A stretch of DNA of 64,000 nt from positions 1 through 64,000 of the forward strand of contig JBARBI010000047.1 in NCBI GenBank assembly GCA_049792875.1, given 5' to 3'. The position numbers and the translations under genes are program-made. Shown piece by piece: positions 26,184-35,268 of this stretch. The notes beneath the pieces are model-generated. The model made no database searches. It saw nothing but the letters and a program-made list of their open reading frames with translations, and was not told the DNA's origin. Source of the DNA: Sulfotelmatobacter sp049792875 (lineage in GTDB: Bacteria > Acidobacteriota > Terriglobia > Terriglobales > Acidobacteriaceae). Position 1 is the stretch's first letter. The number at the start of each line of letters is the position of its first letter.

Positions 26184-26681
26184 TCAGCGCGCCTTGCGCC
26201 GCCGTTCCAATTCGGACCGCCGGATCTCGCGACGCCTGCCGGCATCATCATAGCGGCGCTGTTGCTCATCGGTCTCAGGGATCACCGGTGCGACCTTAAG
26301 ATGCTTGCCAGCGCTATCGATGGCCACGAATGTCAGGTAAGCGGAGGCCACATGCTGCGCCGTGTCGGCGATGTAGTTCTCGACGTAGACTTTTACGCCA
26401 ACCTCCATCGAAGTATGGAAGACTCGGTTGACGGATGAACGCAGAATGACCAGGTCCCCTACCCGCACCGGCACCAGGAAATCGATGTGATCGACGGATG
26501 CAGTCACGACGTGTTTACGGGAGTGGCGGTGCGCGGCCATGGCGCCGGCGAGATCGATCCAGTGCATCAGGCGTCCGCCGAGCAGGGCAGCCAGCGGGTT
26601 AGCGTCATTCGGAAGCACGATCTCGGCCATCTCGGATTGCGAATCCCGGACCGGGCGGGCCAACGGCACGTCGTCTGTCAT
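26184..26681 (-). CDS. Hotdog-fold acyl-CoA thioesterase, YciA/BACH-like
   Basis: The 165-residue product has one hotdog domain, with the catalytic stretch LPNDANPLAALLGGRLMHWID (shown in parts: PNDANPLAALLGGRLM) and the acidic Asp helix ASVDHIDFLVPVRVGDLV. It hydrolyses acyl-CoA esters. AAGGGAAG eight bases before the ATG at 26681 supports this start over an ORF opening at 26744. A highly charged C-terminal tail (RRYDDAGRRREIRRSELER) follows the fold. It lies 26 bases after the Cys-rich gene, with which it is probably co-transcribed. Confidence 0.85.
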   Translation of the reverse strand: MTDDVPLARPVRDSQSEMAEIVLPNDANPLAALLGGRLMHWIDLAGAMAAHRHSRKHVVTASVDHIDFLVPVRVGDLVILRSSVNRVFHTSMEVGVKVYVENYIADTAQHVASAYLTFVAIDSAGKHLKVAPVIPETDEQQRRYDDAGRRREIRRSELERRRKAR

Positions 26682-26707
26682 GAGGGTCTTCCCTTCTTGC
26701 TTGGTGG

Positions 26708-27145
26708 CTAAGACTTCCTTCCGAGGTACGTCTCCAGGAAACATTCCGCCATCTTCTGGATGCGCGCGTCGTCGTGCCGCCGAATCCAGGTCGCTCGCGC
26801 CAGGTCAAATTCCAGATCACCATGCTCGACGGGCGCATGATTTCGTTCGCAAACATAACGGAGCAGCAGGGCGCGGGCAGGTGCTTCGTTGCGCACCGCC
26901 GATTCGATCGGTGCGGAGACCGCGAATCGCACCGCATCCCAAAGGTGCTCCGCTGGCGCCCAGTTGCAACTGCTGGCATACCCAAGATTGCAGAATGCTT
27001 CCAGAACGGGTTGCGCCGGAAGTTCGCCTTCGTGGCCAGGTGCCGTGCAGTGACCGCACCATCCGCCCCCAAGAGGAAGCCGGGCAGGATGCGGCCAGCT
27101 GCCATTCTCCAGTCTCGCCAGCGGCATGAAGTACGGGCAAGCCAA
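26708..27145 (-). CDS. Cys-rich orphan protein (ACPYFMP family)
   Basis: The 145-residue product begins MACPYFMPLARLENGSW and carries six Cys residues, including CPYF, CGHC (near 30), AFCNLGYASSC (near 51) and YVCERN near 98. The spacing suggests a metal or Fe-S site, with CxxC and paired cysteines. It starts at TTG (27145) after AAGAAGAG. I have seen similar short proteins in acidobacterial genomes, but no function is known. It is probably in one transcript with the thioesterase gene. Confidence 0.65.
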   Translation of the reverse strand: MACPYFMPLARLENGSWPHPARLPLGGGWCGHCTAPGHEGELPAQPVLEAFCNLGYASSCNWAPAEHLWDAVRFAVSAPIESAVRNEAPARALLLRYVCERNHAPVEHGDLEFDLARATWIRRHDDARIQKMAECFLETYLGRKS

Positions 27146-27286
27146 GTTCGCTCTTCTTAGACTCGGGAATTATTGGGACTGGCAATTGTAATCAGTTTGG
27201 GAGAGGTCTGACCAGTTTCCGCCAGGACTCGACGCGCTTCAGCGCGGCGATTGTAGTAATCTCATCAGCGAGGACCGCTCGACTCT

Positions 27287-27595
27287 ATGGACCGCATCGC
27301 CGCGCTCAACGAGATCCTGACGGAAAACCCGAAAGACGCCTTCGCGCGTTACGGACTCGCCATGGAGTACTCCAAACAGGGCGACTTCGACCGGGCGCTG
27401 GCAGAGTTCTCGATTCTTCTGGAGGGCCATCCGGAGTACACCGCGGGATACTTCATGGCTGCGCAAACGCTGGTTCAGGCGCAGAGGGTTGACGACGCGA
27501 AGAAGATGCTGCAGGACGGCGTTGCGTCGGCACGACGCACTGGAAACCTGCACGCGCAATCGGAAATGGAAGCCATGCTGGCGGAGCTGGGATAG
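27287..27595 (+). CDS. Small TPR protein
   Basis: The 102-residue product consists almost only of about 2.5 tetratricopeptide repeats: PKDAFARYGLAMEYSKQGDFDRALAEF and PEYTAGYFMAAQTLVQAQRVDDAKKM show the W/L-G-Y-A-F pattern. TPRs mediate protein contacts. There is no signal peptide, so it is cytoplasmic. Its partner is unknown. It converges with the SDR gene across a GTTTCAAG repeat. Confidence 0.8.
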   Translation: MDRIAALNEILTENPKDAFARYGLAMEYSKQGDFDRALAEFSILLEGHPEYTAGYFMAAQTLVQAQRVDDAKKMLQDGVASARRTGNLHAQSEMEAMLAELG

Positions 27596-27600
27596 AACAG

Positions 27601-27674
27601 GTTTCAAGGTTTCAAGGTTTCAAGGATTTCTGAACACAGGACGCGAAGACCTCAAAGTTTTGAAACCTCGAAAC
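27601..27674. repeat. Triple GTTTCAAG tandem repeat with an inverted counterpart
   Basis: Three 8-base units GTTTCAAG occupy 27601-27624. About 35 bases later TTTTGAAACCTCGAAAC (27658-27674) forms the inverted partner, so the block could fold as a hairpin. It separates the stops of the converging TPR and SDR genes and may serve as a bidirectional terminator. Confidence 0.6.
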
Positions 27675-27678
27675 ATTC

Positions 27679-28461
27679 CTACTTTGCCATCCTGCCCATC
27701 CCCCACTCCACCGCAGCCGGAAAGACTTGATACAACTTCACGGGCACGTGCATCGTCCACGGGACAATCACTTCCCGTTTCTGCTTCAAGTATCCGCGCA
27801 GGGTGGCACGCGCAACCCGCTCGGCGGTGACTCCCCGAATCGAGCCCGGGCGCACCTTCTTCAATTCGCTTCCCCGAACCGCATTTTCACTGAACGCCGT
27901 GCGCACGTAGCCGGGACAAACGGTAAGCACGTGAATGCCGTCTTTCTTGAGTTCGACTCCGGCGGCCTTGCCGATGGCATTCAGAGCGAATTTCGTTGCG
28001 CTATAAGAGGCGTGAAAGGGCAGCGGAATGTGTCCGGCGACGCTCGAAATGTTGATGATCGTGCCACCGTCTTGCTGCCGCATAACTGGGATCACTGCCT
28101 GCATGGCCGACATGGCGCCGAAGAAGTTGGTCTCGAACATCTCGTGGCAGGCCCCCATATCCGTCTGCGCGACAGAATCCAGCAGGCCGTGGCCAGCGTT
28201 GTTGACCCACACGTCGACTTGCTTGAAATGATGCAAGGTAAGGGCAAGAACGCGATCGATCTCCTCGGAGTTGCGCACGTCGCAGGACAGGGCGACAGTA
28301 CGTTCGGGACAGCCGATCCGTACCCGAGCCGCCTCAGCTCGCCCCGCATCGCGCGACAGCAGCACCACGCTCGCTCCTTCTTGCACAAAGATCCTGGCAA
28401 TCGCCTCGCCGATGCCCATCGAAGCGCCCGTCACCACCACCACTTTCCCGACAAGTTCCAT
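27679..28461 (-). CDS. Short-chain dehydrogenase/reductase
   Basis: The 260-residue product is a classical SDR: nucleotide motif TGASMGIGEA (near 12), NNAGHG (near 88), catalytic Ser in INISSVAG (near 138) and YSATK (Tyr/Lys near 151-155). PGYVRT follows the active site. It reduces or oxidises an unknown alcohol/ketone with NAD(P). The ATG at 28461 starts right at the Rossmann strand; an ORF opening at 28521 would add an unlikely leader. A long C-terminal tail ends YQVFPAAVEWGMGRMAK. Confidence 0.88.
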   Translation of the reverse strand: MELVGKVVVVTGASMGIGEAIARIFVQEGASVVLLSRDAGRAEAARVRIGCPERTVALSCDVRNSEEIDRVLALTLHHFKQVDVWVNNAGHGLLDSVAQTDMGACHEMFETNFFGAMSAMQAVIPVMRQQDGGTIINISSVAGHIPLPFHASYSATKFALNAIGKAAGVELKKDGIHVLTVCPGYVRTAFSENAVRGSELKKVRPGSIRGVTAERVARATLRGYLKQKREVIVPWTMHVPVKLYQVFPAAVEWGMGRMAK

Positions 28462-28582
28462 GCTCGGGTTGTATGCTCCATGACGGTGCAAGTCAAGATG
28501 CGAGGCCGCCACCGGTCGCACAAGTCATGTCGTACAATCGAACAGCCCGCTCGGTTCGGCGCGCTCCGACATTGGAGACTTC

Positions 28583-29188
28583 GTGGCCCTTCTCCCCTTG
28601 TTTCCGCTCGACGTGGTACTGCTCCCCGGTACTCCCCTGCCCTTGCACATTTTCGAGCCGCGCTACAAGGAAATGATCCGAGAGTGTCTGGCCAATAACG
28701 CACCCTTCGGCGTGGTACGCGCCTTGGAAGAGGGCATCGCGGAAGTGGGGTGCACCGCCGAGATCGTGACCGTCACGAAGGAATACCCAGACGGGCGTTT
28801 GGACCTGGTCGCAGAGGGCCGCAAGCGCTTTGAGGTGCTCGAGCTGAACCGCGGGCGTTCCTTTCTACAGGCGGACGTGCTGCTGGTCCCGGATGAACCC
28901 GGACCTCCCGCGGAGGAGGATAAAACGCGGGCAGTCCAGGTTCACCTGGAGATTCTCTCTTTGGCCGGAGCGGTGCAGGACCTTTCCGCAGCCGATCAGA
29001 ACGCGCTCTCTTTTTATCTCGCGGGCTCCTTGCCCCTCGATCTTGATTTCAAACAGAAACTGCTCGCGATGCGGTCGGAGAGCGAGCGCATCCAGGCGGT
29101 CGCCGCGTATCTGGAGGGCATTCTCCCCAACCTCCGTCGGGCGGCGCGGGCGCGGGGGAAGGCCGGGGGCAATGGCCATGCCCGATGA
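28583..29188 (+). CDS. Lon N-terminal (LON/PUA-like) substrate-binding domain protein
   Basis: The 201-residue product starts at GTG and opens with LPLFPLDVVLLPGTPLPLHIFEPRY, the hallmark of the LON domain. It lacks AAA+ and protease domains. Such stand-alone proteins are common and thought to bind unfolded peptides or act as adaptors. The C-terminal half is helical and ends in a basic Gly/Arg tail. It converges with the esterase gene, with only 25 bases between stops. Confidence 0.85.
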   Translation: MALLPLFPLDVVLLPGTPLPLHIFEPRYKEMIRECLANNAPFGVVRALEEGIAEVGCTAEIVTVTKEYPDGRLDLVAEGRKRFEVLELNRGRSFLQADVLLVPDEPGPPAEEDKTRAVQVHLEILSLAGAVQDLSAADQNALSFYLAGSLPLDLDFKQKLLAMRSESERIQAVAAYLEGILPNLRRAARARGKAGGNGHAR

Positions 29189-29213
29189 GACAGTCGCGGT
29201 GACGACACGGTAG

Positions 29214-30692
29214 CTACCTGTGCTTGAGTCCCAGCACTAGTTTCTGGAATTCAGGGTCAGCCTTGAGACCTTGAAGCCGGTCGTTCGACTCGATGACGCT
29301 GACGTCCGTCAGGCCTCGGCGTACGGCCTCCTGAAGGTCTCTCACGGCCTGCTTCCTGTTGCCCGCCGCCGCATGGGTCTCGGCGAGCAACAGCATTGGC
29401 CACGGATCGTCGCGCACTTTGCTCAGGAGGTCGAAGCAGGCTTCCGCTCTTTCGAAATGGCGGGACTCGAGTTCTTCCTGTCCGCTCTCGATTCCGGCAA
29501 CCCACACCCCGTCGAACGCGCGCCGGGCAACAAGACGCTTCGTATCGCTCCGGGAATGTTCCGCTTGATCTTTGAGACGGTGCATCGCCTGCACGATGGA
29601 ATTGCCGAGAGCGATCAAGTCGTCGGAGTCGTCACTGGTGTAGCGGCGCAGAGTGGATAAGATTTCGGTTTCTAACTCAGATTGTTCCGCGATCTGCTCC
29701 TGTTCATTTTTCATCGCGGCCTTAAGAGTGGCGGAATTTTTCAACGCCGCCAGTTTCTTTTCGGATTCTGTGACGTCCCTGAGGCCGGTGAAATCCGAGG
29801 CCAACGATCGATACGCGTCCAGTTCCGCAATCGCGTCGTTCCTTTTTTCGGCATCGTCGGCTGCGGCTTGCAGGCTGCGCAGTCGTCGATCGATGAATAC
29901 CGCGTCAGGCGGCTGGCTTCCGGCCTGCATCGCCCTCAACCAGAGCCATTCGACTGCGTCCTCCATCACTGCCGCGGGCGCCCACTGATGCGGTCCGGGA
30001 AATACCTGCACCCGGTAGGGCAAGCCCTTGTCTTCCCGTTGTCGCCGGATCGTCATGATCTCGGACCAATTGAAGTCCTGGTCCCCCACGGCGAAGAAAT
30101 AAAGCAACTTGTCCTTGGCCTCGCCCCAGTGGGTGGGATATCCCGCCCCGTGGGCGATCACGCCGCCAATCTGGCACTGAGGACAACTCAAAGCCATTAA
30201 GCCGGCTACTCGTGCGCCACCCGAGAACCCGCTGGCGTATGTAAGACGACCATCCCATGACAACCGCTGATGTGTGTCCTGCCAGACAGCGTTGACGCTT
30301 CTTGATTCGTCGGAGGAGAAGTTCCGGGAGTTGTTCGACCCGACCATCACGAAGCCGTACTTTTCGGCAATGTCCTTGTAGAGTTCGAGCGGACGACGCC
30401 CGTGCCCGCCAGGATCGAAGAAATAGATCAGGGGCCAGCGCTTCGCCGGCGCATAGATCGAAGGCAAGTACAGGGCGTAGCTCTGCGTCGGATCTCTCTC
30501 GCAGACTACGTCCCCGATTTGTCCGGCAGGAGGCAGGGATCCTTTTTCCTGACAAACCGCTGGCCAGAATGCTAGGCAAATCAGGCAAGCTTCGGCGAGG
30601 ATGCGCCATCCCTCGCCGCGCCGCCAAATCGCTTCTCCAATAATCTCTTTGCCTCCTCGCGGGCGCGGCCAGGCCCGGGGCCAAAGTCGCAA
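29214..30692 (-). CDS. Exported alpha/beta hydrolase-like protein with helical C-terminal region
   Basis: The product has a hydrophobic export segment (ILAEACLICLAFWPAVCQ), then an esterase-like fold with YALYLPSIYAPAKRWPLIYFFDP, the nucleophile elbow GFSGGARVAG and late PGPHQWAPAAVMED, whose His could be catalytic. The second half is long coiled-coil/TPR-like (about 250-490). The start is uncertain: TTG at 30692 avoids the opposite gene, while an in-frame ATG at 30740 would overlap it. It resembles dienelactone-hydrolase/PHB-depolymerase-type esterases. Substrate is unknown. Confidence 0.7.
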   Translation of the reverse strand: MRLWPRAWPRPRGGKEIIGEAIWRRGEGWRILAEACLICLAFWPAVCQEKGSLPPAGQIGDVVCERDPTQSYALYLPSIYAPAKRWPLIYFFDPGGHGRRPLELYKDIAEKYGFVMVGSNNSRNFSSDESRSVNAVWQDTHQRLSWDGRLTYASGFSGGARVAGLMALSCPQCQIGGVIAHGAGYPTHWGEAKDKLLYFFAVGDQDFNWSEIMTIRRQREDKGLPYRVQVFPGPHQWAPAAVMEDAVEWLWLRAMQAGSQPPDAVFIDRRLRSLQAAADDAEKRNDAIAELDAYRSLASDFTGLRDVTESEKKLAALKNSATLKAAMKNEQEQIAEQSELETEILSTLRRYTSDDSDDLIALGNSIVQAMHRLKDQAEHSRSDTKRLVARRAFDGVWVAGIESGQEELESRHFERAEACFDLLSKVRDDPWPMLLLAETHAAAGNRKQAVRDLQEAVRRGLTDVSVIESNDRLQGLKADPEFQKLVLGLKHR

Positions 30693-30700
30693 CCGCGGCG

Positions 30701-30706
30701 TATAAT
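30701..30706 (+). promoter_or_regulatory. TATAAT -10 box of the Mg-chelatase-like gene
   Basis: A perfect TATAAT lies 33 bases before the ATG at 30739. No recognisable -35 hexamer lies 16-18 bases upstream. It is placed to drive the ATPase-VWA pair. Confidence 0.45.
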
Positions 30707-30738
30707 CGAGCCATTGTAGTTCCCTGGGGGTTCCTTTC

Positions 30739-32233
<1,495 letters not shown>

Positions 32234-32235
<2 letters not shown>

Positions 32236-32334
32236 AAGCTTCTAGCTACGAGCTCCTAGCTTCTAGCCAGGCCCGAATTGTTCCTGCTGGAGGCTGAAAG
32301 GCTAGAAGCTAGCAGCTAGAAGCTAGTGGCTTTT
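32234..32334. repeat. CTAG-rich 35-bp-arm inverted repeat between ATPase and VWA genes
   Basis: Arms 32234-32268 and 32300-32334 pair in 30 of 35 positions, outer ends AAAAGC/GCTTTT and inner ends CTAGCTTCTAGCC/GGCTAGAAGCTAG. The loop is 31 bases. The left arm touches the ATPase stop and the right arm ends two bases before the VWA ATG, covering the place where a ribosome-binding site would be. No Shine-Dalgarno is visible there. Confidence 0.75.
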
Positions 32335-32336
32335 TG

Positions 32337-33572
32337 ATGAAACGCATTCGTTACTCCAAATACGTACCGGACCCGGCGGGCGAGATGAGCATGGAGGACT
32401 TGCTCAGCGCGCTCTCGGACTACCTGCTGCAGAGCGGGTTTCAGGAGTCCATGTGGTATGAGCTGCCTGAGGGCGAACAGACGCTGGACGAACTCAAACG
32501 GGCCATCGAGCAGGCCCTGATGAATGGTGAGATGTTCGACGAGAACCTGCGCCAGCAGATCGAGCAGATGCAAATGGACGGGCAACTCGATGAACTGATC
32601 GAGAAACTCATCGAGCGGATGCAGCAGGAAGACTATATCTCGGTCGACGAACCGCATGATCCTGCCCGGCAGTCGAGCGTCGGCGGGCAAACCGGCGAAG
32701 CGCAACAGGCCAAGTTCGAAATCACCGACAAGAGTCTCGACTTCCTCGGCTTCAAATCGTTACGCAATTTGCTTGGGTCGCTGGGCAAGTCAAGCTTCGG
32801 ACGGCATGACACGCGCGACCTTGCGACTGGCATCGAGACCAGCGGGTCGGCCAAGACCTACGAGTTCGGCGACACCCTCAATCTCGACATTACGGCCACG
32901 CTGTCGAGCGCGATTCACCGCGAAGGGCTCACGCTGCCGCTCAACATCGAGTATTCGGATCTGCAGGTGCATCAGTGCGAGTACCAGTCGTCGTGTGCGA
33001 CCGTGCTGATGCTCGACTGCTCGCATTCGATGATTCTGTACGGGGAAGACCGCTTCACTCCCGCGAAGAAAGTCGCGATGGCGCTGTCGCATTTGATCCG
33101 CACGCAGTATCCCGGGGACTCGCTTTCGCTGGTTCTGTTTCACGATTCCGCGGAAGAGGTTCCCTTGTCGCAGCTGGCGCGGGTGAAGGTCGGTCCGTAT
33201 TACACCAACACGCGCGAGGGGCTGCGGCTGGCCCAGAGAATCCTGCAGCGGCAACGAAAAGACATGAAGCAGATCGTGATGATCACCGACGGCAAGCCCT
33301 CGGCGCTCACTCTCGAGGACGGGCGCATTTATAAGAACGCCTTCGGGCTGGACCCGCTGGTGGTGAGCCAGACGCTGGAAGAAGTGTCGAAGTGCAAGCG
33401 CGCGGGTGTGCTTATCAACACGTTCATGCTGGCCTCCGATTACGGGTTGGTACAGTTCGTGCAGAAAGTTACCGAGATGTGCCGGGGCAAGGCTTACTTC
33501 ACTACTCCCTACACGCTAGGGCAGTATCTGCTGATGGATTACATGTCGCGGAAGACGAAGACCATTCACTGA
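32337..33572 (+). CDS. VWA-domain partner of the Mg-chelatase-like ATPase
   Basis: The 411-residue product has an acidic, Met/Gln-rich helical N-terminus (about 18-100) and a C-terminal VWA domain. Its MIDAS motif is DCSHS (D227, S229, S231), and ITDGKPSA supplies the conserved Thr/Asp region. This is the architecture of ChlD/CobT/MoxR-partner proteins, which bind metal-dependent ligands or guide the ATPase. It follows the ATPase gene by 101 bases, all inside an inverted repeat. A TTG three bases before the ATG is an alternative start. Confidence 0.87.
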   Translation: MKRIRYSKYVPDPAGEMSMEDLLSALSDYLLQSGFQESMWYELPEGEQTLDELKRAIEQALMNGEMFDENLRQQIEQMQMDGQLDELIEKLIERMQQEDYISVDEPHDPARQSSVGGQTGEAQQAKFEITDKSLDFLGFKSLRNLLGSLGKSSFGRHDTRDLATGIETSGSAKTYEFGDTLNLDITATLSSAIHREGLTLPLNIEYSDLQVHQCEYQSSCATVLMLDCSHSMILYGEDRFTPAKKVAMALSHLIRTQYPGDSLSLVLFHDSAEEVPLSQLARVKVGPYYTNTREGLRLAQRILQRQRKDMKQIVMITDGKPSALTLEDGRIYKNAFGLDPLVVSQTLEEVSKCKRAGVLINTFMLASDYGLVQFVQKVTEMCRGKAYFTTPYTLGQYLLMDYMSRKTKTIH

Positions 33573-33589
33573 CCAGCATCACGTAGAGG

Positions 33590-33605
33590 CGGACGAATGC
33601 GTCCG
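33590..33605. repeat. Palindrome CGGACG-AATG-CGTCCG, copy 2
   Basis: The 16-base core is identical to 39-54. Here the outer flanks CGTAG/CTACG extend the inverted repeat over about 33582-33613. It lies between the VWA stop and the rhomboid gene. Confidence 0.65.
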
Positions 33606-33670
33606 GGGCTACGTGTTGGGACGCGGCTCCCCACAACTTTGACCGCTGCTGATACTCTTTTATTGAACCC

Positions 33671-35116
33671 ATGGCAAACTGCATTCGATGTGGCCGGCAG
33701 CTTCCTCCGCTGATGTTTGGAAAGAAAATCTGCCAATGGTGTAAGCAGCACGAGGCGGCGCAGCGCGGCGAACTCGACGACAACGCTCCCCAGCCCGTAA
33801 TCGCCGCGCCCTGGGTGCGGCGCGAATCCAGCATCAGTCTCACGCAGGTCATCTTTGGCGCCAACGTGATGGTCTTTATCGCGATGGTGCTGGCTAGTGG
33901 TCCTTCGCTGGATTTCACGGGGCAAGTGATGGTGCACTTCGGCGCCAACTACGGCCCTTATACCCTGTCGGGCCAGTGGTGGCGGCTGGTGACTTACATG
34001 TTCCTGCATGGCGGCCTCATGCACATCGCTTTCAACATGTGGTGCTTGTGGGATCTGGGAGCACTGTGCGAATCGCTTTACGGACGCTGGACTTTTGCTG
34101 CCATGTATCTCATCACCGGCGTTGCAGCAGGCTTGGCAAGCATCGGATGGAATCCAGGAACGCTGAGCGTTGGAGCGTCGGGCGCGATTTTCGGATTAGC
34201 CGGCGCCTTGATTGCATCGTTCTATCTTGGCGAATTCTCCCTCCCCCGCGTCGCAATCCAGGGGACACTGAGGAGCCTTCTCTTCTTTGTCGGCTTTAAT
34301 GTTCTGTTCGGAACTTTGTCTCCCGGCATTGACAACGCAGCGCATGGCGGTGGACTCATCAGCGGCCTGATCCTTGGCGCCTTGATTGCTCGCGTCGCGC
34401 CCGAGCACGATAAGCCGCACCGACGAGCCGGCGTCCTGCTCTTCATGGTCTTGCTCGTGGGCGCCAGTGCCGTGGGTATCTTTCGCTGGCGCGGCTCGGG
34501 AATCCACTTCGGCTCCGCGATGGCAGCGCAACGGAGTGCCGATCGCATGATCAGCGAATTGCAAAAGCGAGTACGGCAGAGCCCGCAGGATGCTTCAGCC
34601 CACTACGCGCTCGCACACGCCCACTTCAACAAAGGGCAATTCTCGGAAGGCGAGAGTGAACTCAAGCAAGTCCTGGAACTACAGCCGCAGAACGCCCGCG
34701 CCCGCATGGACCTGGGAGCCGCCTATCTCAGCCAGGAGCAGCCCAGGGAGGCGCAGGAAGAGTTCAACAAGCTGATCGCTCAGGATCCGAACAACGCCGC
34801 TGCCCATGCCGGCTTAGGAGTGGCGCTCGCCGATCAGCAGAACGATGAAGCCGCGATCAACGAATACAAAACGGCATTGCGTCTGGAACCGCGAGCCCGT
34901 GGCGTCTACTACCGGATGGGCCTTTCCCAGGCCCAACTGAAGCAGTACGACGAGGCCATCGCTTCCTATTCGAAAGAGAAGGAACTCAACGGTGATGACG
35001 CCTCGTTGGAAACTTCTCTGGCGGAAGCCTATGAGGCGAAAGGCATGACGCAACCAGCGCAGGAAGCGCGAGCCAAGGCATCCCAGTTGAAGAGCAGGCA
35101 GATGGATAGCCCCTAA
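33671..35116 (+). CDS. Rhomboid serine protease with zinc ribbon and C-terminal TPRs
   Basis: The 481-residue product combines three parts. An N-terminal zinc-ribbon (CIRC 4-7, CQWC 21-24) is followed by a rhomboid membrane core (about 57-240) with nucleophile S170 in GASG, catalytic H225 in NAAHGGG, and H113/H118/N122 in FLHGGLMHIAFN. A seventh TM helix (about 255-273) leads to four to five TPRs (about 300-460). Rhomboids cut substrates within the membrane. The TPR tail may dock partners; the zinc ribbon may be cytoplasmic. Substrates are unknown. Confidence 0.88.
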   Translation: MANCIRCGRQLPPLMFGKKICQWCKQHEAAQRGELDDNAPQPVIAAPWVRRESSISLTQVIFGANVMVFIAMVLASGPSLDFTGQVMVHFGANYGPYTLSGQWWRLVTYMFLHGGLMHIAFNMWCLWDLGALCESLYGRWTFAAMYLITGVAAGLASIGWNPGTLSVGASGAIFGLAGALIASFYLGEFSLPRVAIQGTLRSLLFFVGFNVLFGTLSPGIDNAAHGGGLISGLILGALIARVAPEHDKPHRRAGVLLFMVLLVGASAVGIFRWRGSGIHFGSAMAAQRSADRMISELQKRVRQSPQDASAHYALAHAHFNKGQFSEGESELKQVLELQPQNARARMDLGAAYLSQEQPREAQEEFNKLIAQDPNNAAAHAGLGVALADQQNDEAAINEYKTALRLEPRARGVYYRMGLSQAQLKQYDEAIASYSKEKELNGDDASLETSLAEAYEAKGMTQPAQEARAKASQLKSRQMDSP

Positions 35117-35157
35117 CCACGGCGTCGAATCCCGCGAGTCACGACTAAATCCGCGCT

Positions 35158-35244
35158 GTCATCCTGAGCAAAGCGAAGGACCTATGGAATTCTTTGCAGC
35201 GCCTTGCTGCAAGCAAGTTGCATGGATCCTTCGCTTAGGATGAC
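35158..35244. repeat. GTCATCCTGAGC inverted repeat, copy 2 of the TGTCATCC family
   Basis: GTCATCCTGAGCAAAGCGAAGG (outer left, given here within 35158-35179) pairs with CCTTCGCTTAGGATGAC (35228-35244). The centre holds a GCAGCGCCTTGCTGC hairpin. It is related to 20088-20187 and separates the rhomboid and flavoprotein stops, which converge. Confidence 0.65.
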
Positions 35245-35268
35245 TGGCCATGAATCCGGCACACGACA

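Noticed and set aside
26184..26744. Thioesterase start at 26744
   Set aside because: It overlaps the upstream gene and has no ribosome-binding site; the ATG at 26681 has AAGGGAAG at good spacing.
27601..27624. CRISPR-like short repeat array
   Set aside because: Three directly adjacent 8-base units without spacers are not a CRISPR array, and no cas gene is near.
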